Source: Bhargavaea sp. CC-171006
GTDB lineage: Bacteria; Bacillota; Bacilli; Bacillales_A; Planococcaceae
Reading direction: 5' to 3'
Assembly: GCF_009761675.1 (NCBI RefSeq)
Contig: NZ_QUZH01000031.1
Span: 1 to 52,559 of the forward strand
Length of the DNA: 52,559 nt
The notes below the pieces were generated by a model, which was not told the origin of the DNA, did not search any database, and worked only from the letters and a program-made list of their open reading frames with translations. Both the position numbers and the translations under genes were made by a program. Positions 40,293 through 47,746 of this stretch are shown here, one piece after another; position 1 is the stretch's first letter; every line of letters starts with the position of its first letter.

Positions 40293-41501
40293 TTATGCAC
40301 TTTCCGCCTCAAAGTATCCGGCTTTCTTCCGGTCAAATACCGAAACGGACAGGATGCCCGCGAGCACAATCGCTAGCAGGGCGAAGCCGATCGCCGCCCC
40401 CTGAACGCTGAACCATTCCGCCAGCATGCCAAGCAGAAGGGTGAAGAGAATCTGCAGGACGTTCTGGAAGATGGCCGCCAGACTGCCGACGCGTCCCATG
40501 AGAGCGGTCGGCACGTTGCGCTGATAGAACGTGTCGTATCCGGCATTGCTGAACGCCATGAAGATGCCGAGCAGGACAAAGGCGGCCATCGCGGTATAAA
40601 AGCCGGCCGAGCTGTAGAATGCCGCATACGCCACCATTGTCAGCACGGTCCCGAATCCGAGGTAGGCCTGCAGAGACAGCTTTTTCGCAAATGCGGCAGA
40701 TAGCGACGCCCCAATGAGCGACCCGGCTCCCGCAATGCTCACGAGCAGCCCGTACTTCTGGTCGCCGAGAGCCAGGTCCTGCTTGATGAACGTCACTTCC
40801 TGTGAGTCCAGGGCAAACGCCAGCATGAGCGCGGTCTGGAAGATCAAGTAGATGCGGAAGAAGAACGGCTCCGACCGGATAAATCGGGCGACTTCGCCGA
40901 AATCATCACGCAGCATCTGCCAACCAAACCGTCCGGATGGGGCACCCGTTTCTTTTGGTACCGGCAGAAGCGCGATGGCGGCAGCGCAGACGAAGAACGT
41001 CGCGCTGTTCAGGAAAACCGTCCAAGTCGTCCCGACAGTCATGATCAGCACACCCGCAAGCGCCGGACCAACGAGGAACGCTCCGGAATTCATCATCCCC
41101 ATGAACGAATTAAACCGCTTGCGTTCATGGTCCGGGACAAGCTTCGTGATGACGAATGTTGAACTCGGACCGAAAAACGTACCGGTCGCGTTTGTCAGGA
41201 AGACCAGCAGATAGACCACCCAGATCGACCCGGCGAATGGCATCATGAAGACAAGCACGCCCCTGATGATGTCGGAGGCGATCATGAGCCGCTTCTTGTC
41301 GGAGCGGTCAATCACCGAGCCGGCGAACAAACTCATGACTACCCGGGCGGAAGGGCCGATGACATAAAGAAGCGCGACGGCCGCTGCCGAACCGGTCATG
41401 TTAAACACGAGCAGATTCAGCGCGATCAAATAAATCCAGTTGCCGAACTGGGACACCCCGATGCCCCCGATCAGCAATCCGTACAGCGTACTCCTCCTCA
41501 T
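40293..41501 (-). CDS. MFS transporter, DHA3 (macrolide efflux/EntS-like) type
   Basis: 402 aa from ATG 41501, 6 nt after a GGGGGG Shine-Dalgarno (ATG 41507 is too close). Twelve membrane helices. MFS signatures include FAGSVIDRSDKKRLMIASDIIRG (motif A-like loop between helices 2 and 3) and FFGPSSTFVITKLVPDHERKRFNSFMGM. Drug:H+ antiporters of this type export macrolides or siderophores. It might export a metabolite related to nearby uptake genes, but there is no direct link. Confidence 0.85.
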   Translation of the reverse strand: MRRSTLYGLLIGGIGVSQFGNWIYLIALNLLVFNMTGSAAAVALLYVIGPSARVVMSLFAGSVIDRSDKKRLMIASDIIRGVLVFMMPFAGSIWVVYLLVFLTNATGTFFGPSSTFVITKLVPDHERKRFNSFMGMMNSGAFLVGPALAGVLIMTVGTTWTVFLNSATFFVCAAAIALLPVPKETGAPSGRFGWQMLRDDFGEVARFIRSEPFFFRIYLIFQTALMLAFALDSQEVTFIKQDLALGDQKYGLLVSIAGAGSLIGASLSAAFAKKLSLQAYLGFGTVLTMVAYAAFYSSAGFYTAMAAFVLLGIFMAFSNAGYDTFYQRNVPTALMGRVGSLAAIFQNVLQILFTLLLGMLAEWFSVQGAAIGFALLAIVLAGILSVSVFDRKKAGYFEAESA

Positions 41502-41600
41502 CCGCATCCCCCCGGAAAAACGTGTTAACCCAACTATACTGCAAGGACAGAAGGATAAGGAAAGGGAATTGTTGCAATTTTTATACATTGGATAGCTTCC

Positions 41601-41699
41601 GAATGTGAAATCTGGGTGGCCGAATATGCAAACTGCGGCTCCAACAAGCAGACTCGCGGTCCTAACGTGCAATCTCAAGCACCGAACGTGCAAACTCGC
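41601..41699. repeat. Array H of GTGCAAACTC-type units (5 copies)
   Basis: Related segments start at 41601, 41622, 41642, 41663 and 41684 (GAATGTGAAATCT, GAATATGCAAACT, CAACAAGCAGACT, TAACGTGCAATCT, GAACGTGCAAACT), spaced 20-21 bp. Located in the divergent region between the MFS gene and the DUF2975 gene, next to a terminator. Confidence 0.85.
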
Positions 41700-41710
41700 C
41701 CGTCAGCCCA

Positions 41711-41750
41711 AAAGCGTGCTGCTGCCCGACCAGGGTGCAGCACGTTTCTT
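41711..41750 (+). terminator. Terminator after array H
   Basis: AAAGCGTGCTGC...GCAGCACGTTT with one bulged G. No gene ends upstream on the plus strand, so it terminates only the array region or an unannotated transcript. Confidence 0.75.
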
Positions 41751-41849
41751 GTGTGAAGAAAAAGTTTTTCGAATTCCAATCATTATTTATTGATATTCGA
41801 TATACATTTATCTATAATCGAGAAGAATCAACGGGAAGAGGTGTGCTTG

Positions 41850-42329
41850 ATGAAGAGGGGATCTACATTGTTCCTGAGGCTCACTTTGATTGTGATGGGC
41901 CTGCCGGTGCTTGCGGTCGTCCTCCAGCTTGGCTTCGAAGTATCGCTTGCGCTGATCCGCGGGGAAGCACTGCCGTTTGCTGACTGGGGACTATTCGCCG
42001 TTTTGGCCGGATCGGCAGTACCTTATTTCATGGCACTGCGTGAGACTTGGCGGCTGTTGGTCATGATCGACCACGGGGAGGCGTTCTCGGAGCCGTCTAT
42101 CCTTGCATTAAGGAAGATCCGGCGCTGTGCCGCGATCGTCGGCGTCATGTTTGCATTCGGTCTGCCTGTGTTTGCTGCCCTCGCACGAATAGAAGACGCT
42201 CCTGGCCTCGTCGTCATCGGCATGGGCATCGTCGGGATTTCAGTCGTAATCGCCGTTTTCTCGGCGGTGCTCGGGCATCTTCTGAAACAGGCCATCTCCA
42301 TCCGTGCGGAAAATGAATTCATTGTCTGA
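41850..42329 (+). CDS. DUF2975 membrane protein, copy 1
   Basis: 159 aa from ATG 41850 with GAGGTG upstream. Four hydrophobic helices. The family pattern GEAFSEPSILALRKIRRCA, EDAPGLVVIGMGIVGISVVIAVFSAVLGHLLKQAI matches the DUF2975 (YoaS-like) family. Copy 2 follows 29 bp after its stop, then a YozG-type regulator, as in the B. subtilis yoaS-yozG arrangement. Function unknown. Confidence 0.88.
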   Translation: MKRGSTLFLRLTLIVMGLPVLAVVLQLGFEVSLALIRGEALPFADWGLFAVLAGSAVPYFMALRETWRLLVMIDHGEAFSEPSILALRKIRRCAAIVGVMFAFGLPVFAALARIEDAPGLVVIGMGIVGISVVIAVFSAVLGHLLKQAISIRAENEFIV

Positions 42330-42358
42330 TCCATCAATTAAGAAACGAGGTGCACGAT

Positions 42359-42850
42359 ATGAAAAAAGGTTCTACGTTACTTCTGAGGCTTGCAGTCATC
42401 GTAATGGGCATCCCGGTGCTCCTGATTGCGGTACTGATCCTTCCGAAGATTGTCCTGGAAGCAATGGGGTATATCGGCGAAGGGATGCAACTGCCTTCGA
42501 TTGTCCTCGGCCTGATGGCCATCATGTACATTTCGGCCATCCCGTTTTACATGGCTCTTTACCAGGCATTGAAGCTCCTAGGCTACATCGACCGCAACGA
42601 GGCGTTCTCGGAGCTGTCGGTCACGTCGCTCAAGATAATCCGCAACTGTGCCGTCACGATCAGTGCACTGTATGTGGCCGCGCTTCCGCTCATCTTCATG
42701 ATCGCCGAATGGGATGACGCCCCGGGCCTCGCCCTGATCGGCCTGGTCATCGTCGGCGCGTCGCTCGTGATCGCCGTCTTCGCCGCGGTGCTCCAGCGGC
42801 TGCTGAAACAGGCGATCGACATCAAACAAGAAAACGAACTGACGGTCTGA
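42359..42850 (+). CDS. DUF2975 membrane protein, copy 2
   Basis: 163 aa from ATG 42359 (GTG 42350 possible) with GAGGTG upstream. Four helices. NEAFSELSVTSLKIIRNCAVTIS and DDAPGLALIGLVIVGASLVIAVFAAVLQRLLKQAI align with copy 1, so a tandem duplication. It precedes the YozG-like regulator by 12 bp, forming a three-gene operon. Confidence 0.9.
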   Translation: MKKGSTLLLRLAVIVMGIPVLLIAVLILPKIVLEAMGYIGEGMQLPSIVLGLMAIMYISAIPFYMALYQALKLLGYIDRNEAFSELSVTSLKIIRNCAVTISALYVAALPLIFMIAEWDDAPGLALIGLVIVGASLVIAVFAAVLQRLLKQAIDIKQENELTV

Positions 42851-42862
42851 GGAGGGAGTCAA

Positions 42863-43072
42863 ATGCCAATCATTATTAATCTCGACGTCATGCTCGCCAA
42901 GCGCAAAATGAGCGTCACCGAACTCTCCGAAAAAGTCGGCGTCACGATGGCCAACCTGTCCATCCTGAAAAACGGAAAGGCCAAGGCCGTCCGCTTCTCG
43001 ACGCTTGAAGGCATCTGCAAAGCGCTCGACTGTCAGCCGGGGGACATTCTGGAGTATAGGGAAGAGGAGTAA
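42863..43072 (+). CDS. YozG-like Cro/C1 helix-turn-helix regulator
   Basis: 69 aa with GGAGGG upstream. Helix-turn-helix of HTH_26 type: MLAKRKMSVTELSEKVGVTMANLSILKNGKAKAVRFSTLEGICKALDCQPGDIL. Typical partner of DUF2975 proteins; the pair may act as a membrane-sensing switch. Very small, binding DNA as a dimer. Array G follows its stop. Confidence 0.92.
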   Translation: MPIIINLDVMLAKRKMSVTELSEKVGVTMANLSILKNGKAKAVRFSTLEGICKALDCQPGDILEYREEE

Positions 43073-43094
43073 AAGCGGGCGTATTTGTCGCATA

Positions 43095-43188
43095 GTGTAC
43101 TTTCGGGCACGGATGGTGTACTTTCAAGGACTCTTGGTGTACTTTCGCGGACCTTTAATGTACTTTCGTGAGACGATTGTGTACTTTC
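43095..43188 (+). repeat. Array G of GTGTACTTTC units (5 copies)
   Basis: Copies at 43095, 43116, 43137, 43158 (ATGTACTTTC) and 43179, each exactly 21 bp apart. Ends 24 bp before a GGACCATC terminator. Same architecture as array F, 6.4 kb away. Confidence 0.93.
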
Positions 43189-43212
43189 ACCACATATAGA
43201 GGAATCATGAGG

Positions 43213-43245
43213 AAAGGGACCATCCATCGCGGATGGTCCTTTTGG
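43213..43245 (+). terminator. GGACCATC-type terminator after array G
   Basis: AAAGGGACCATCC-atcgc-GGATGGTCCTTTT. Confidence 0.9.
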
Positions 43246-43359
43246 TAACTCAATTTATTAGCGAGTTATAAATAAAATCAGGAAATACAGGACCTTTTTG
43301 GTATAATCTATCTGTATGCCGTTGTATTACTTCGTGTAGCTAAGCCTGGGGGGGGTTAG

Positions 43360-43857
43360 ATGAAAAAAGGTATTAAAATCGTTATTAACATAAGCTTTGT
43401 GTGTTATTTAGTTGCGTTGGCCGTTTTGCTGTTCTTAAGTTCCAGAGGCTTTTTATGGTCCGGTTTAACGTGGATGGAATACATCAGAAACTCCTCGAAT
43501 TTTGTACCGTTTAAAACTATAAGTACATATGTTACAAGGTTTTTCGATGGCAGCATGAATAGGGATATTCCTATAAAAAATCTCTTCGGTAACTTACTGC
43601 TGTTCTTGCCAATGGGAATCTATCTGCCTTACTACATAACAAAGATAAATAAAATAAGAGATTTAGCGATTGCGATGAGCGTCATTTTAATTTTGATTGA
43701 AGTGGTGCAAGTGGTTACTAGAAGAGGAAGCTTTGATATTGATGATTTCATTCTTAACATGCTTGGTGCTTTGATGGGATTTGGGATCTGGAAAACTAAG
43801 ATTATACAGAAGCTGTTGAGGCAGAACCTTCAGGGTCAGGTTAATGAAAATTTTTAA
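43360..43857 (+). CDS. VanZ-family membrane protein
   Basis: 165 aa, about four to five helices. VanZ motifs: NSSNFVPFKTI, NLFGNLLLFLPMGIYLPYYI, VILILIEVVQVVTRRGSFDIDDFILNMLGALMGFGIW. VanZ-like proteins give low-level teicoplanin or lipopeptide tolerance by an unclear mechanism. GGGGGG before the ATG. Distinctly AT-rich relative to flanking genes, consistent with horizontal transfer. Confidence 0.9.
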   Translation: MKKGIKIVINISFVCYLVALAVLLFLSSRGFLWSGLTWMEYIRNSSNFVPFKTISTYVTRFFDGSMNRDIPIKNLFGNLLLFLPMGIYLPYYITKINKIRDLAIAMSVILILIEVVQVVTRRGSFDIDDFILNMLGALMGFGIWKTKIIQKLLRQNLQGQVNENF

Positions 43858-43931
43858 GGAACGGACTTGTGTATTCTCATGGCCTCTCAGTGAAGCCTAA
43901 TATAAACAATAATAAACAGGAGCGTACGCGC

Positions 43932-44408
43932 ATGATCCCTTTCTTTGAATACAACTGGCAGGTAAGAGACGAGTGGTTTGCCTGGTGCAGGCAGCTGCCT
44001 GAAGAAGAGCTGGTCAGGTCCAGAACCGGAGGCGTGGGCAGTATCTTGAAGACGCTATTTCATATCATTGACGTCGAATACAGCTGGATCCGGGGAATTC
44101 AGGACAAGGAAGATATCGTGTTCGACTTTGCCGACTTCGATACGCTTGAGAAAGTACAATCCCTTTCTGCCCGATGCAGAAATGAGGTCGTAGAGTTTCT
44201 GAAGGTTAAAGGAGAGGGGCGGAATGAGGAAGTGGTACGTGTCCCGTGGGAGGATGAGGTGTACACAGTGGATGAGGTGTTGCATCACCTCATCGCACAT
44301 GAAATCCACCACATCGGACAGCTCTCGGTCTGGGCGAGAGAACTTGATCTCACTCCTGTCCCCGCACATTATGTGGGACGTTCATTAAAGCCGCTCTTCT
44401 CTTATTAA
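43932..44408 (+). CDS. DinB-family protein
   Basis: 158 aa from ATG 43932 with AGGAGCG upstream; the longer frame start at 43869 has no ribosome site. Four-helix DinB fold with the metal-binding His triad: His in LKTLFHIIDVEYSWI (about 46) and HEIHHIGQL (about 132-137). VPWEDEVYTVDEVLHHLIAHEIHHIGQL is diagnostic. Probably a thiol-dependent metalloenzyme; induced by DNA damage only in the founding member. Ended by a GGACCATC terminator. Confidence 0.85.
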   Translation: MIPFFEYNWQVRDEWFAWCRQLPEEELVRSRTGGVGSILKTLFHIIDVEYSWIRGIQDKEDIVFDFADFDTLEKVQSLSARCRNEVVEFLKVKGEGRNEEVVRVPWEDEVYTVDEVLHHLIAHEIHHIGQLSVWARELDLTPVPAHYVGRSLKPLFSY

Positions 44409-44421
44409 AAGAAATACAGCA

Positions 44422-44456
44422 AGAAGGGACCATCGATTGCCGATGGTCCCTTTTTC
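44422..44456 (+). terminator. GGACCATC-type terminator after dinB-like gene
   Basis: AAGGGACCATCG-attgc-CGATGGTCCCTTTTT. Here the terminator precedes the repeat array rather than following it. Confidence 0.92.
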
Positions 44457-44470
44457 ATGCGATTAAGGTT

Positions 44471-44565
44471 GAATGACGAAACTGCGGCCACGAATGACGA
44501 AATCGGCGTCACGAATGACGAAACCGGAGCCGCGAATGACGAAACCGCCGCCGCGAATGACGAAA
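44471..44565 (+). repeat. Array D of GAATGACGAAA units (5 forward copies)
   Basis: Perfect copies of GAATGACGAAA at 44471, 44492, 44513, 44534 and 44555, exactly 21 bp apart. Spacers are GC-rich (for example CCGCCGCCGC). Lies between convergent gene ends, beside a GGACCATC terminator. Strongest of the single-direction arrays. Confidence 0.95.
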
Positions 44566-44579
44566 CCGCCGCCCCTGAC

Positions 44580-45146
44580 TTAAGACGGTTCTCCCGGCAA
44601 CTGCTCCCGTCCGGACCTCCCCGGAAACTCGATCACCTGCGCAGAAGCAGGCCGCTCGTACAGGCTCATCAGCTCCACCGGTGTCTTCCTCAAGCGGTAG
44701 CTCATCTTCACGCGGTCCCACTCCGCCCCGAACTTGATTTCGTATTCATCCCGGAGCGCGCGCATCATGAATTCCAGATACGTCATGTCGTTCCGGTTTT
44801 CCCTTGAATACACCTTCTCCGGTGTGATGATCCGGATGCCCCGGGCCATCATCAGGCCCATCATCGTGTCCCAGTCGAACTTGATTCCTAGTCCAAATGA
44901 ATGGATGTGCCGCGTAACGATGGCATCGAATTCGCCCATGTCGGCCCACCTCAGCAGTTCCATCGCGGCTTCGTTCCGCTTGTAGCTGCTGGCTTCGTAA
45001 AAAAGATCATAGTCACAGCGCCCCTCGACCACCCGCAAGAGGAGCTCTTCATTGTCGTCGGCAGATGCATGGAGCGGCGCGCGGCCCCAGTAGGTCGAAC
45101 GGACATATACGGCAGCTTTTCGGATCGGCGGCAGTTGGATGGTCAT
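44580..45146 (-). CDS. Stand-alone serine-recombinase-like N-terminal domain
   Basis: 188 aa. Aligns in outline with the resolvase/invertase catalytic domain: AVYVRSTYW in place of YxRVS..Q, MGEFDAIVTRHIHSFGLGIKFDWDTMM for FDxLVVxxLDRLGR, GIRIITPEKVYSRENRNDMTY for GVxxxS, and EYEIKFGAEWDRVKMSYR for the E-helix. Typical Arg and Ser residues are partly replaced. No zinc ribbon or recombinase domain follows. Could be a domesticated or regulatory derivative. No att sites are visible. ATG at 45146 with GGAGGAGAT upstream. Confidence 0.55.
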   Translation of the reverse strand: MTIQLPPIRKAAVYVRSTYWGRAPLHASADDNEELLLRVVEGRCDYDLFYEASSYKRNEAAMELLRWADMGEFDAIVTRHIHSFGLGIKFDWDTMMGLMMARGIRIITPEKVYSRENRNDMTYLEFMMRALRDEYEIKFGAEWDRVKMSYRLRKTPVELMSLYERPASAQVIEFPGRSGREQLPGEPS

Positions 45147-45283
45147 AGCGGATCTCCTCCAATAGATTCTGAGATGAACCTAGTGTGGGAGATTCGGCGG
45201 GGGATTATACACCCATACGGCTAACTGATTTCGTACATTTCGCGCGAAAATAATCGGAACGTTGGTACAACACGCAGTACACT

Positions 45284-45319
45284 AGACCGCCAAATCGGCT
45301 ACGACTTGGCGGTCTTTTT
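45284..45319 (+). terminator. Terminator-like hairpin in the 45147-45390 gap
   Basis: Stem AGACCGCCAA / TTGGCGGTCT followed by T5. No gene ends upstream on this strand, so it may isolate the promoter at about 45347 (TATGGTAAAATGG). Nothing else is seen in this gap. Confidence 0.75.
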
Positions 45320-45390
45320 CGATGTGCAATGTATGGATTTTCCTGCATATGGTAAAATGGCGGAAAGGAAGGGCGAAGTGGGGGATTCAG

Positions 45391-45810
45391 TTGGTCAGGT
45401 TTATTGCTGCCATAGCATCATCGGTCATCTTAACGGCATTGCTGAGCTCGCTCCTATACACACCGAAAGATGAGCTCGAGCATGGGGTTTATCATTTCGG
45501 GTGGACCGAGTTATTTATCATTAACGTCATGTATATCGCTCCGATTTATTTAACCTTGGGGATTGGCGTGTCGTGGACAGCAGCCCAATACACTCGCAGC
45601 AAGTTTAAGAAACTGCAGGCCTATGTACTCAGCGGAGCCGGTAACGCAGGGTTGATCGCAATTTTGGCAATGCAGGATGACTTCGTTCTTCCAGCGCTCC
45701 TACTTTCCATCTTAATTGGAACTGTCGTTGCGCTGGTTTATTGGATTGTCGAGGTAGTGTTGGAACGGCTCTTTAAGAACAAGCGACACGTGCATCAGGC
45801 TCGGGCATAG
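45391..45810 (+). CDS. Four-helix membrane protein
   Basis: 139 aa from TTG 45391, chosen for the GTGGGGGA site upstream; the longer frame begins inside the probable promoter. Four clear hydrophobic segments (about 3-22, 39-60, 75-94, 100-127). Not recognised. AT-rich, in a nest of small membrane proteins. The next gene starts 38 bp after its stop. Confidence 0.6.
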   Translation: MVRFIAAIASSVILTALLSSLLYTPKDELEHGVYHFGWTELFIINVMYIAPIYLTLGIGVSWTAAQYTRSKFKKLQAYVLSGAGNAGLIAILAMQDDFVLPALLLSILIGTVVALVYWIVEVVLERLFKNKRHVHQARA

Positions 45811-45847
45811 CCGGTCCGGAGAAGTGATTGGGGAGGGGGAAGGTTGG

Positions 45848-46045
45848 ATGGACGCTGATCGCAGGTATACCTTCTTCGGTATAGGTTTGTTGGTGTATGG
45901 GACCATTGTAAACTTGCTGTTCGGGCCTGGCCCATTTGTGCCTTCCATATGGTCTTTTATAACCGTAGCCATTGTAGGGGTGATGGTTGATGTTGTGAGA
46001 TTCCTCTTTAGAAAAATCAAATCGATAAAGAAAAAGAATTCTTGA
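45848..46045 (+). CDS. Two-helix membrane protein
   Basis: 65 aa from ATG 45848 (GGGGGAAGG upstream). Two hydrophobic helices (TFFGIGLLVYGTIVNLLF; FITVAIVGVMVDVVRFLF) and a Lys-rich tail (KIKSIKKKNS). No family named. Likely co-transcribed with the preceding gene. Confidence 0.6.
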   Translation: MDADRRYTFFGIGLLVYGTIVNLLFGPGPFVPSIWSFITVAIVGVMVDVVRFLFRKIKSIKKKNS

Positions 46046-46098
46046 CCCGAATAAGACGACTACGCAACCATCTTCTTCTGTATATCATAGGAGTCATT

Positions 46099-46281
46099 CT
46101 ACGATGCATGATCTTTCCTGAAAAAAAGAAACACGTTAAAGGCGCCAAACAGGATGGTTAAGGTGAATAAAGGTACATGGAAATTTCTCGGGTCAACGGT
46201 GAAATAGGCAATGACCAATCCGATTAGGTAGATCCAATAGCCAATGTTAAAAAGCCTTTTCTTTTGGCGAGACAACCTCAT
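46099..46281 (-). CDS. Two-helix membrane protein
   Basis: 60 aa. ATG 46281 abuts AAGGGGGA, so TTG two codons in (46275) may be used. Basic N-terminus RQKKRLF, two helices (YWIYLIGLVIAYFTV; LFTLTILFGAFNVFLFF), short tail. Similar in size and layout to the neighbouring small membrane proteins. Unknown. Confidence 0.55.
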   Translation of the reverse strand: MRLSRQKKRLFNIGYWIYLIGLVIAYFTVDPRNFHVPLFTLTILFGAFNVFLFFRKDHAS

Positions 46282-46320
46282 TCCCCCTTATAAGTTGGAG
46301 AAGCCTTTTTGTTTGAGAGA

Positions 46321-46575
46321 TCATGAATTCTTTTCGTATTCGTGTTTCCTCCACATACAATATTCGTAGAAAAACTGAATCGACGGGAGGGTGAGAAGGA
46401 AAAGACCAAACAGTATATTGGGTTCCTCTTTCCATTCGATCAAATAATAGCCTGCAATTAAGATTAGGATGAAGAATGGAAAGAGGGAAAGGGTCCGGAT
46501 CATTTTCCTTCTGTGAGTTAATTTCGCGTAAAAGAACTCACGGCCTCGATCCACTTTTTCCGTCCCTAAATACAT
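46321..46575 (-). CDS. Two-helix membrane protein related to 46764 family
   Basis: 84 aa with ATG 46575 assumed; the Shine-Dalgarno is weak and GTG 46554 is possible. KLTHRRKMIRTLSLFPFFILILIAGYYL then EWKEEPNILFGLFLLTLPSIQFFYEYCMWRKHE. The plan (charged N-end, helix, W/E/P loop, helix, YxY..W tail) matches the genes at 46764 and 47411, so a divergent paralogue is likely. Confidence 0.55.
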   Translation of the reverse strand: MYLGTEKVDRGREFFYAKLTHRRKMIRTLSLFPFFILILIAGYYLIEWKEEPNILFGLFLLTLPSIQFFYEYCMWRKHEYEKNS

Positions 46576-46763
46576 ACGATAACAGGGCGGATAAGAGAAT
46601 CCCGGCGGCAAGAATAATCACCAGATACGTCGTACTCACTTTGTCCTTCCTTCACGTCAAACTGTCTGCCCATCGTAACATATTTATCCATATGACAAAT
46701 TGATTTTCTGGAAATTTATATGGGTTTTATGAATAATGGTAAAGTGTATGTGAGGGTGGCGGC

Positions 46764-46997
46764 ATGAAAAAGGAGTTCAAGATTTTCTATTGGGAGCTGG
46801 ATGCCAAAGGAAAGTTCATCCGATCGCTTTGGAGTGGCTTTTTAGCTCTGCTATTTCTGTACTGGGCTGTTTGGTTTGCGCCTGAACATCCTTCGTTTGA
46901 CAATATATTTTTTGAAGAGTGGGTTCCACTTTTATTTACGCTGCTTTACTTCGCAGACTTAGTATATAAGTACAGAAAGTGGAAAAAAGAATCATAA
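46764..46997 (+). CDS. Two-helix membrane protein, founder of a local duplication
   Basis: 77 aa, GAGGGTGG upstream. MKKEFKIFYWELDAKGKFIRSLW, helix, WFAPEHPSFDNIFFEEW loop, helix, DLVYKYRKWKKES. Function unknown. Nearly the same DNA recurs at 47411-47656 without a start codon. Confidence 0.75.
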   Translation: MKKEFKIFYWELDAKGKFIRSLWSGFLALLFLYWAVWFAPEHPSFDNIFFEEWVPLLFTLLYFADLVYKYRKWKKES

Positions 46998-47065
46998 AGC
47001 AAGTTCTAACGTCCAATTTACCAGCACTCGCATTTAGGGGAGTACATAAAAATGGGGATGTAGCT

Positions 47066-47350
47066 ATGTGGATCATATTAGGGGTTCTCGCGATAGCCGC
47101 AACGATTACGAATCTTTATTTGTACAAAGCAGGGAAGGATTATAAGCTTGCCATGGCGATGGGGTTATCGCTCACGGCTTTAACCCATTGTGCAGAATAC
47201 AGCCTGGTATCCGGCTGGGTGAAAGCTGAAGATTGGGCAGCTCTAATGGATGTCGTGCCTGGCATGGAACGGGCATTATGGGTATTGACCGTCGCCTCGA
47301 TCTTGATTAATAGCGCACCGATTCTTTTGGAGCTAAAAGGTAAAAAATGA
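47066..47350 (+). CDS. Three-helix membrane protein
   Basis: 94 aa from ATG 47066 with GGGGA 7 nt upstream. Hydrophobic segments near 1-18, 30-45 and 70-90. AEYSLVSGWVKAEDWAAL between helices. Not recognised. It lies between the two copies of the duplicated two-helix gene, so either it was caught inside the duplication or the duplication spans it. Confidence 0.65.
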   Translation: MWIILGVLAIAATITNLYLYKAGKDYKLAMAMGLSLTALTHCAEYSLVSGWVKAEDWAALMDVVPGMERALWVLTVASILINSAPILLELKGKK

Positions 47351-47410
47351 TTGCTCAATGTTTGAGAAACTGAGTGGCGGCGCCGAGGAGGATGAAACGG
47401 GGGTGTTGGT

Positions 47411-47656
47411 ATCAAGAAAGATATTAAGATTGGCTACGGGGAACTGAATGCCAAAGGAAAGTTCATCCGAACGCTTTGGGGTGGCCCTTTAATTCTGGCG
47501 TTTTTGTACTGGGCAGTTGCAGAGGCGGAAGGCCATCCGGATTTTGATAATGTGTACTTTAGGTTCTGGATACCACTTATTGCTACTCTGGCCACTCTCG
47601 GTGACATCGTGTATGAGTATCTAAAGTGGAAAAAAGATGAGAAAACTAATCAATAA
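47411..47656 (+). pseudogene. Duplicate of the 46764 gene lacking a start codon (ATC in place of ATG)
   Basis: An open frame of 81 codons, IKKDIKIGYGELNAKGKFIRTLW to EYLKWKKDEKTNQ, aligns residue by residue with the 77-aa protein at 46764. The position of its ATG is ATC here (47411-47413). An in-frame TGA lies 18 bp upstream with no ATG, GTG or TTG between. The Shine-Dalgarno-like GGGGGTG is kept. The DNA is highly similar across GGAAAGTTCATCCGA and neighbours, so the copy is recent. Either a pseudogene by start loss, or one that uses a rare ATC start. Confidence 0.8.
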
Positions 47657-47746
47657 GGCCCCGGAATTGGAACACGCCGGAAAAGCCTGGAAACGGATTT
47701 GTTCTGTGACTTCCCCAGCAGGGAAAACGACCGCGGATTCCGGCGG

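Noticed and set aside
44471-44565. Protein-coding heptapeptide repeats (translated as NDETAAA-like units)
   Set aside because: A 21-bp period keeps any frame open by chance. There is no ribosome site, and the same arrays also run inverted or adjoin start codons of other genes, so translation is not supported.
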